NCBI GenBank assembly: GCA_020718265.1
Contig: DYSM01000070.1
Coordinates: 1-11,713 of the forward strand
Reading direction: 5' to 3'
Origin: Draconibacterium orientale
Lineage (GTDB): Bacteria > Bacteroidota > Bacteroidia > Bacteroidales > JAADGE01
DNA length: 11,713 nucleotides
The notes under the pieces were generated by a model. It made no database searches. It was given only the letters and a program-made list of their open reading frames with translations, and was not told where the DNA came from. Shown here piece by piece: positions 1-5,679 of the stretch (position 1 is the first letter of the stretch; each line of letters starts with the position of its first letter). The position numbers were made by a program, and so were the translations under genes.

Positions 1-83
1 TACCCTGATTTACAAATACTTATACGAACCCTTTTTTTGGTTCGGAATAGCTGTACTAATTACCTTTTTTTTTGAAAAGTTAT

Positions 84-268
84 CAGTTATCAGACGAAAA
101 TACTTTGTATTGTTATACTAAACCGCTATCAAAATGAAAAAAAAGACTGACATTTCCATGTCCTATCGGACGATGGAAAGTCTTATTTGACATGCTTTCG
201 TCCGACAGGACAAAGTATCGTCAAAATAACAATCTTGATAGCGGTTTAGTATTCGTATCTGATAACTG
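84..268. repeat. Nested imperfect palindrome, about 185 bp
   Basis: Several inverted segments share roughly one centre. They are 84-94 with 258-268 (11 bp perfect, CAGTTATCAGA), 115-132 with 235-252 (18 bp perfect), 100-108 with 210-218 (9 bp perfect) and 160-173 with 198-211 (13 of 14). The terminator hairpin 143-184 competes with the last pair. The form suggests a decayed or small palindromic mobile element (MITE-like) or an extended terminator structure. No clear target-site duplication is visible, so the mobile-element reading is only inference. Confidence 0.6.
137..184 (-). terminator. Intrinsic terminator of the chemosensory operon
   Basis: Read on the minus strand, a stem-loop is followed immediately by a run of eight Ts (A137-A144 on the plus strand). 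Stem pairs are 143-147 with 180-184, 153-159 with 173-179 and 160-163 with 168-171. The loop is TATC at 164-167, and there is a 5-nt bulge at 148-152. It lies about 107 nt after the MCP1 stop and is oriented to end minus-strand transcription. The plus-strand side lacks a T-run, so termination should be one-directional. Confidence 0.75.
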
Positions 269-290
269 TTCATTGTTTACTGAAAACTGT

Positions 291-2633
291 TTACATGCGT
301 GTGTAATCCTTGTCGGTGTCGTCGTAGTCATCGGAATCCAAATTGATGATTACGTTGTGCGAATCTTCTTTTTTGGGTGTGGGTATAAAAAAGTGCGTTG
401 GGTTGTGCTGTTGTTTTGTCGGGCGTTTTTTAACTTTGAAGATCATGTTTTCGTTGAGTTTGAATTGTCCCACAAGTTCTTTCAAAATATCTGCCTGAAC
501 AGAAAGTTCTTCGGCGTTGCTTGCAAGTTCTTCCGCTGAGGCGGCGTTCTGTTGCACAATAGTATTGAGTTGATTTACGGCACCTGAAATTTGGTTCGCG
601 CCCGAATTTTGTTCGGCACTTGCGAGGGCAATTTCTTGCACTAAGCTTGTTGTATTTTGGATGTCGGGAACAACTTTTGACAGCAAAATGCTCGAATTTT
701 GGGAAATTTCCACGCTTTTTTTCGACACAGCACTAATTTCTTTGGCTGCAATTTGGCTGTTTTCGGCAAGTTTGCGTACTTCGGAAGCTACGACCGCAAA
801 GCCGCGTCCGTGTTCGCCTGCGCGAGCAGCTTCAATGGCTGCATTGATGGCAAGTAAGTCGGTTTTCTTTGCAATATCGTTAATAATCGCAATTTTTTCG
901 GCAATTTCCTGCATCGCTTTTACTGTTATTTCTACAGCACTGTTTGCTTCGATAATATCTTTGGACGATTTTACAGCCATGTGTTCGGTTTGGCGTGCGT
1001 TGTCGGAATTTTGCTCAATATTGGCAGACATTTGTTCGATGGATGCCGTAACTTCTTCAACCGATGCGGCTTGCTCCGATGTGCCTTGTGCCATGAGTTG
1101 CGATGCGTTGTTCATTTGCGCGCCTGCGTCGGCAATATTTTCGGCACTTTGCAGAATGTTTGTAACAATTTCGCTCAATCGTTTAACCATTTCTGTGAGT
1201 GCAATCATCAATTCGTCGTTTTCGGAGCGTTTCTTGAGCTGAACAGTCAAGTCGCCTTTTGCTACAAGTTTTGCGTTTGCGATTATTTCATTTGTAGAAT
1301 CTATCAGAGTATTCAAATTGCTTTTTATGCTGTTGAAATCGCCATTGTAATCTTTTGTAATTTTTTCGGGAACTATGCCGAGCGAAATTTTTTCAATATA
1401 ATCGGCGGCGGCGTTTAGCGGCGTAACAACGGCATCGAGCGTGTCGTTTATACCGTGCAATATCGGGTGGAATTCAAAATGAATGCCTGCCGTATTGCTT
1501 CGTTTTTTGAGGTCACCTGCAAGAACGGACGTGAGTAAATCTTTGGTTTTTGTAATGATATTTTGAATGATATTTGTCAAATTTCGAGAAATTAACCAAA
1601 TTATCAGAACCAACAGTGCAATTGCAAACAAGGCAACAGACATTATAATCTTCTCCAGGTCGTGAATCGGCTCTAAAATTTTTTCCATCGGCACAACAAT
1701 CCCGACAGACCAATAATTTTCGGAATTTCCTACTTTTATGGGTTTAAAGTAGAATTTAGACATGTTGCCTGTGTTTTGTGCAATTTTTTCTACCTTGAAT
1801 GGCTTTCCGTTTTTGACGGAATCCAGCATTGCGGCTTGTTTTTCGGGCAAATCGTCGCCGATTGTCGTGCCGATTTTTTCGGTTTTCGGATGTGCCACGC
1901 GCATTCCGTTGTTTGAGAGCAAAATAGCATAACCATCGCCGTAAGGTTTTATTTCCGAGAGCATTTTTTGCAATTTGGTTGCAGATATATCTATGCCAAC
2001 GACACCGATAAATTTACCGTCCTCAATAATCGGCACAGCGTAACTTGTCATAAGAAATTCGTCTTCTTTTTTGCCGGTATAGGAATCAAAATACGGGTCG
2101 AAAAATGTTTCTTTCTGTGTGGCTTTGGGGACAAGGTAGTAGTCTCCTTTTCCGGGTATTTCAAAACCGATGTTCGGGTTTAGGGTGATGGTTCCGGTAC
2201 CGTTGCTCCAAGCCGGAATAAACCTTCCGGTTGTATCGTGTCCTTCTTTGTTTTTGAAACGACTGTCCAAGCCGTCGAATGCGTTTTCTTCCCAAATGCA
2301 CCACGTACTCAGCAGGTTGGGATTTTCAGCCAAAAGCGTTTTCATTATCTCGTTGGCAAGCGTTCTGCGGTTTTCGGCAGGCACGTTTTTCCGAATTTCT
2401 TTGAAAATTGTTGCCATGGTTTGTGCAACCATAGCGTTGTCGTGCAAATAATCAGCAATTTCGGCACTTTGAAATTTTGCTAAATTATCAACAATTTCTT
2501 CGCCCGATTTAAGTTGTAAATCCGTTGCACGTGAGTTTATTATCAGCATTAAGCTGCCCAGAATCAGAATAACGGTGCCGAGAACCATCAGCATCACCAT
2601 TCGTCCGATTTTCATGTTATTAATGAGTTTCAT
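291..2633 (-). CDS. Methyl-accepting chemotaxis protein MCP1 (dCache, poly-HAMP)
   Basis: Transmembrane chemoreceptor, 780 aa. TM1 is at about 12-33, a periplasmic dCache domain at about 35-325 (GRFIP at 136-140, VVGIDI at 211-216) and TM2 at about 329-349. A HAMP domain (about 350-403) and two more HAMP-like segments (about 404-446 and 445-490) follow. The MCP signalling rod spans about 491-725, with the hairpin tip near residues 607-611 (EHGRG) and methylation-type motifs such as AASVEEVTAS at 522-531. The ATG at 2633 is chosen over an upstream TTG at 2759 because the protein then begins like MCP2 (MKxxxNMKIG). It ends with an unusual tail of about 53 residues (728-780), basic and then strongly acidic, that MCP2 lacks. 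It has no canonical CheR-docking pentapeptide. It is last in the operon, 213 nt after MCP2. The ligand cannot be told from sequence: the RxW(F/Y) residues of the amino-acid-binding dCache class are not evident. Residues about 438-633 are encoded by DNA identical to that of MCP2. Confidence 0.93.
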   Translation of the reverse strand: MKLINNMKIGRMVMLMVLGTVILILGSLMLIINSRATDLQLKSGEEIVDNLAKFQSAEIADYLHDNAMVAQTMATIFKEIRKNVPAENRRTLANEIMKTLLAENPNLLSTWCIWEENAFDGLDSRFKNKEGHDTTGRFIPAWSNGTGTITLNPNIGFEIPGKGDYYLVPKATQKETFFDPYFDSYTGKKEDEFLMTSYAVPIIEDGKFIGVVGIDISATKLQKMLSEIKPYGDGYAILLSNNGMRVAHPKTEKIGTTIGDDLPEKQAAMLDSVKNGKPFKVEKIAQNTGNMSKFYFKPIKVGNSENYWSVGIVVPMEKILEPIHDLEKIIMSVALFAIALLVLIIWLISRNLTNIIQNIITKTKDLLTSVLAGDLKKRSNTAGIHFEFHPILHGINDTLDAVVTPLNAAADYIEKISLGIVPEKITKDYNGDFNSIKSNLNTLIDSTNEIIANAKLVAKGDLTVQLKKRSENDELMIALTEMVKRLSEIVTNILQSAENIADAGAQMNNASQLMAQGTSEQAASVEEVTASIEQMSANIEQNSDNARQTEHMAVKSSKDIIEANSAVEITVKAMQEIAEKIAIINDIAKKTDLLAINAAIEAARAGEHGRGFAVVASEVRKLAENSQIAAKEISAVSKKSVEISQNSSILLSKVVPDIQNTTSLVQEIALASAEQNSGANQISGAVNQLNTIVQQNAASAEELASNAEELSVQADILKELVGQFKLNENMIFKVKKRPTKQQHNPTHFFIPTPKKEDSHNVIINLDSDDYDDTDKDYTRM
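736..1320. repeat. 585-bp block identical to 3136-3720 (copy in MCP1)
   Basis: Line-by-line comparison at a constant offset of 2400 shows no mismatch between 736-1320 and 3136-3720, including silent codon positions. The block encodes the last HAMP-like region, the methylation region and the signalling tip. Beyond 1320 two mismatches occur before 1379, then clear divergence. Below 736 I count about 44 mismatches in 160 bp, and then 459-575 is again almost identical. The mosaic is typical of gene conversion between paralogues. Confidence 0.95.
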
Positions 2634-2846
2634 ATATTTTATCTTTTTTGTGATTTTTTTTAATTTATTACATTTTCTTAATGTCTCACTATGATAACTT
2701 TGCCAAAGTTGTCGAATGTTTACTTCGACGTTAATACTTATTGAGTTGCTCCGTTTCAACCGGAAACTTTGGCTAAGTTTAACAGAGTATTGTGCTGAAT
2801 ATTTTTATTTTGTAAAAAAATCTCAATACACATTACCCATAACTTA
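2634..2846 (-). promoter_or_regulatory. MCP2-MCP1 spacer with twin palindromic sites
   Basis: This 213-nt spacer precedes MCP1. It contains a perfect 7-1-7 palindrome AACTTTGCCAAAGTT (2696-2710) and a second copy AACTTTGGCTAAGTT (2765-2779) matching it at 13 of 15 positions and itself nearly palindromic. Their centres are 69 bp apart, and they lie about 63-146 nt upstream of the MCP1 ATG. They look like paired operator sites, which would imply separate control of MCP1, but no regulator is known from this window. A T-run follows the MCP2 stop without a convincing stem, and no clear TAnnTTTG promoter is seen. Confidence 0.45.
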
Positions 2847-5027
2847 CTACTCATTTAATTTGAATTGTCCCACAAGTTCTTTCAAAATATCTGCCTGAAC
2901 AGTAAGTTCTTCGGCGTTGCTTGCAAGCTCTTCGGCAGAGGCGGCGTTCTGTTGCACAATAGTATTGAGTTGATTAATTGCGCTCGAAATTTGTGCGGCT
3001 CCGGCGTTTTGCTCGGCACTCGCAAGGGCAATGTCTTGCACCAAACTTGTGGTGCTTTTGATGTCGGGCACGACTTTGGACAGTAGCAAGCCGGAATTTT
3101 TGGAAATTTCAACGCTGCGTTTGGATACTGCGCCGATTTCTTTGGCTGCAATTTGGCTGTTTTCGGCAAGTTTGCGTACTTCGGAAGCTACGACCGCAAA
3201 GCCGCGTCCGTGTTCGCCTGCGCGAGCAGCTTCAATGGCTGCATTGATGGCAAGTAAGTCGGTTTTCTTTGCAATATCGTTAATAATCGCAATTTTTTCG
3301 GCAATTTCCTGCATCGCTTTTACTGTTATTTCTACAGCACTGTTTGCTTCGATAATATCTTTGGACGATTTTACAGCCATGTGTTCGGTTTGGCGTGCGT
3401 TGTCGGAATTTTGCTCAATATTGGCAGACATTTGTTCGATGGATGCCGTAACTTCTTCAACCGATGCGGCTTGCTCCGATGTGCCTTGTGCCATGAGTTG
3501 CGATGCGTTGTTCATTTGCGCGCCTGCGTCGGCAATATTTTCGGCACTTTGCAGAATGTTTGTAACAATTTCGCTCAATCGTTTAACCATTTCTGTGAGT
3601 GCAATCATCAATTCGTCGTTTTCGGAGCGTTTCTTGAGCTGAACAGTCAAGTCGCCTTTTGCTACAAGTTTTGCGTTTGCGATTATTTCATTTGTAGAAT
3701 CTATCAGAGTATTCAAATTGTTTTTTATGCTGTTGAAATCGCCTTTGTAATCTTTTGTAATTTTTTCGGGAACTATGCCTTTTGAAATATTATCGACATA
3801 TTCGGCGGCAACATTCAGCGGCTTAATTACGGCATCAAGTGTGTCGTTTATGCCGTGCAATATCGGGTGAAATTCCGAGTGAATGCCGTTCGTCTCACTG
3901 CGTTTGCTCAAATTTCCGTCATTGACAGACGCGAGAAGTTCTTTTGTTTTTACAATTATTTTGCGAATGGTGCGAGATAGTTTTCGCCCGATTAAAGTCA
4001 TTACAACGATGTAAGAAACAATGGATAATGCAATCAGTAACATCAAGAATTTCTCTGTTTCGTGCATTTCGGCAAGAATTTCGTCTTCTGTTACCACAAT
4101 GCCCACAGACCAATAGTCCTGCGATTTTCCGATTGTTATGGGAACAAATAAGATTCTTGACTCAATCTTTGTCGCTAACGATGTAATAGTGGTTTTGTAA
4201 AATTTACCGGTTTTTATTTTTTCGGAAATTGTGTGCTCTTTTTCAACTTCGGGTGCAATATTCGTATATTGTTCGCCCTGTAGTTCTGTTTTTGGGTGTG
4301 CAACGAATGCGGTATTATTTGAGAAAATTGTAACATAACCCGTAAGGTATGGTTTTAACGTGTTTGTAAGTTTTTGAAGGTCAGTCAAAATGATGTCCAC
4401 CGTTGTAATGCCCACAAATTTATCGCCGTGTATAATCGGTACAGATAAAGTTGTCATAAAATATTCTTTGCCGCCGGCGGGGTATTTGTAAGGATTTATG
4501 ACGGTTTCACGCAGATTTTTTTTTGGCAAAAGGTACCAATCTCCCGCACCGGGTGTTTCGTAATCGACTAAGGCTTCGTGCTTTATTTCGGTTCCGTCTT
4601 TGAAAAAATACGGGATAAAGCGTCCGGTGGAGTCATGCCCGGCGGTGTTTTTAAAACTTGCATCCAATCCGTCCAAGGCGTTTGGTTCCCAGCAAGTGCA
4701 TACCCCAAAGAAATTTGGATTTTGGCTGAGAACTTTTTTTAACACATCTTCGGCATACGCGCGTCTGTCTTTTGGTGCAATACTTTGCATGTTCCCAAAC
4801 GCATTAGCCATACCGCGCGCGGCATTCATGGCTATTTCCATTTCTGCATCTACTTGGTTGGCATACCGATAGCCCAGATTTTCGATATTTTGTTCGGCGG
4901 CGTTGAGTTGCATCCGCGTTACATTTTTATTTACCGAAAAAAGAATAATCAGTAACATACCTATCGATATAGCTACAACTAAAAGTGTGATTTGTGTGCC
5001 AATTTTCATATTGTCGAAAAATTTCAT
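2847..5027 (-). CDS. Methyl-accepting chemotaxis protein MCP2 (dCache, poly-HAMP)
   Basis: Transmembrane chemoreceptor, 726 aa, paralogue of MCP1. TM1 is at about 13-32, the periplasmic dCache domain at about 35-322 (GRFIP at 135-139, GDWYLLPKK at 162-170) and TM2 at about 327-347. HAMP plus HAMP-like segments run to about 488. The MCP signalling domain continues to the C-terminus, ending VGQFKLNE without the tail seen in MCP1. The ATG at 5027 is preferred to an in-frame TTG two codons upstream. The start lies 29 nt after the cheW stop, which indicates co-transcription and makes this the primary receptor partner of the CheW/CheA pair. The sensor half is clearly diverged from MCP1 while the cytoplasmic half is nearly identical. 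The two receptors therefore probably sense different ligands but join the same array. The ligand is unknown. Confidence 0.93.
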   Translation of the reverse strand: MKFFDNMKIGTQITLLVVAISIGMLLIILFSVNKNVTRMQLNAAEQNIENLGYRYANQVDAEMEIAMNAARGMANAFGNMQSIAPKDRRAYAEDVLKKVLSQNPNFFGVCTCWEPNALDGLDASFKNTAGHDSTGRFIPYFFKDGTEIKHEALVDYETPGAGDWYLLPKKNLRETVINPYKYPAGGKEYFMTTLSVPIIHGDKFVGITTVDIILTDLQKLTNTLKPYLTGYVTIFSNNTAFVAHPKTELQGEQYTNIAPEVEKEHTISEKIKTGKFYKTTITSLATKIESRILFVPITIGKSQDYWSVGIVVTEDEILAEMHETEKFLMLLIALSIVSYIVVMTLIGRKLSRTIRKIIVKTKELLASVNDGNLSKRSETNGIHSEFHPILHGINDTLDAVIKPLNVAAEYVDNISKGIVPEKITKDYKGDFNSIKNNLNTLIDSTNEIIANAKLVAKGDLTVQLKKRSENDELMIALTEMVKRLSEIVTNILQSAENIADAGAQMNNASQLMAQGTSEQAASVEEVTASIEQMSANIEQNSDNARQTEHMAVKSSKDIIEANSAVEITVKAMQEIAEKIAIINDIAKKTDLLAINAAIEAARAGEHGRGFAVVASEVRKLAENSQIAAKEIGAVSKRSVEISKNSGLLLSKVVPDIKSTTSLVQDIALASAEQNAGAAQISSAINQLNTIVQQNAASAEELASNAEELTVQADILKELVGQFKLNE
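3136..3720. repeat. 585-bp block identical to 736-1320 (copy in MCP2)
   Basis: Direct-repeat partner of the block in MCP1, in the same orientation 2400 bp away. It covers MCP2 residues about 436-631. Direct repeats of this size can recombine to delete one receptor gene's 5' part and form a chimeric receptor, or can exchange sequence by conversion. Confidence 0.95.
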
Positions 5028-5056
5028 ACTCAATAATTTAGATATTTTTAAAAAGA

Positions 5057-5530
5057 CTATTTTTTTATGCCGGATTCGGTAATAATCGTAATTTCATCGA
5101 CCGAAAAAATCTTAGGCGTGTTCAGTAATACTACAAATTCGTTGTTGCGGCGAACCAAACCTTCGATAAACTCTGTATTATATTTTGTGCCGATTGCGGG
5201 CAAGTCAGCGATTTCGGCAAAATTAAATTCCGCAACATCGTTTACCGCATCTGCAATTGCGCCGAGTGTGATGCGTTTTTTGTCGTATTGAAATTCCAAA
5301 ACCACAATCACGTTGTCGCTCGTGAGCGGTGTGAGCGGCATGTTAAATTTCGTGCGCATGTCTATCACGGTCAGAATATCGCCCCTGAAATTGGTGATAC
5401 CTTTTATATAAGGTGCGGTGTTCGGCACGGCCGTAATTTCCGAAGGCTCAATCGCTTCAATAACATGCTCCACGCGGATGCCGAATAATTCGTCGGCTAA
5501 ACTTACAATGAGATAGGTAATATTTTGCAT
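5057..5530 (-). CDS. cheW: Chemotaxis adaptor protein CheW
   Basis: Cytoplasmic scaffold that couples chemoreceptors to the CheA kinase. It is 157 aa, the usual size for a single-domain CheW, and the whole protein is one CheW/SH3-like fold. The diagnostic segment NFRGDILTVIDMR at residues 47-59 corresponds to the conserved NLRGxxxPVIDLR region that contacts receptors. The N-terminal strand is YLIVSLADELFGIRVEHVIE (6-25). The ATG at 5530 has no Shine-Dalgarno sequence, and its leader is made of heptamer repeats that begin 7 nt upstream. It is followed after 29 nt by MCP2 and preceded by cheA across a 149-nt repeat-rich spacer. Confidence 0.94.
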   Translation of the reverse strand: MQNITYLIVSLADELFGIRVEHVIEAIEPSEITAVPNTAPYIKGITNFRGDILTVIDMRTKFNMPLTPLTSDNVIVVLEFQYDKKRITLGAIADAVNDVAEFNFAEIADLPAIGTKYNTEFIEGLVRRNNEFVVLLNTPKIFSVDEITIITESGIKK

Positions 5531-5536
5531 AACAAT

Positions 5537-5613
5537 CAGTTATCAGTAAACAGTAATCAGTTATCAGTTATCAGTTATCAGTTATCAGTTATCAGTTATC
5601 AGTAAACAGTTAT
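5537..5613. repeat. Heptamer tandem array (CAGTTAT)n, 11 units
   Basis: Eleven in-register 7-bp units fill 77 bp. Eight are exact CAGTTAT, two are CAGTAAA and one is CAGTAAT; a degenerate twelfth (CAGTCTA) follows. The array starts 7 nt upstream of the cheW ATG, so it forms the cheW leader. Related sequence occurs at 78-94 and inverted at 258-268. Similar short repeats are common in intergenic DNA of some bacteria; copy number is likely to vary between strains. Confidence 0.97.
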
Positions 5614-5617
5614 CAGT

Positions 5618-5630
5618 CTATTGTCAATAG
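5618..5630. repeat. Short palindrome between the two repeat arrays
   Basis: CTATTGTCAATAG is a perfect 6-1-6 palindrome located between the heptamer array and the octamer array. It could form a small hairpin or be a binding site. It may also simply be part of the repeat-rich spacer. Confidence 0.5.
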
Positions 5631-5631
5631 T

Positions 5632-5671
5632 CATCAACACATCATCACATCAACACATCAACACATCAACA
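5632..5671. repeat. Octamer tandem array (CATCAACA)n, 5 units
   Basis: Five 8-bp units, four exact CATCAACA and one CATCATCA, occupy the cheA-proximal half of the cheA-cheW spacer. A degenerate continuation (AATCATCT, then CACATCAA at 5681-5688) runs into the last codons of cheA. The period differs from that of the neighbouring heptamer array, so two independent slippage-prone tracts lie side by side. Confidence 0.93.
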
Positions 5672-5679
5672 AATCATCT

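Larger units (their letters stand above)
1..290. other. Gene-free region downstream of MCP1
   Basis: No credible gene is seen here. The stretch lies beyond the MCP1 stop codon and carries the intrinsic terminator (137-184) inside a larger nested inverted-repeat structure (84-268). A short separate hairpin, CGAACC at 25-30 with GGTTCG at 39-44, sits around a T-rich loop. CAGTTAT-like heptamer sequence at 78-94 and its inverted copy at 258-268 belong to the same sequence family as the array before cheW. Confidence 0.7.

Noticed and set aside
25..44. Second terminator near the left edge
   Set aside because: The stem is only 6 bp, its T-run lies in the loop rather than after the stem, and neither strand has a following U-tract.
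661..1242. Long plus-strand open frame opposite the MCP1 signalling domain, with a near-copy opposite MCP2 at 3031-3642
   Set aside because: It is the antisense shadow of the repetitive, Ala/Ser/Glu-rich coiled coil. It appears twice only because the receptor genes are duplicated.
2634..2759. N-terminal extension of MCP1 from a TTG at 2759
   Set aside because: The extra 42 residues have no counterpart in MCP2, the start is TTG, and an ATG at 2633 gives a normal short cytoplasmic N-terminus before TM1.
5537..5671. CRISPR-like array between cheA and cheW
   Set aside because: Units are 7 and 8 bp and contiguous, without spacers. These are simple tandem repeats.
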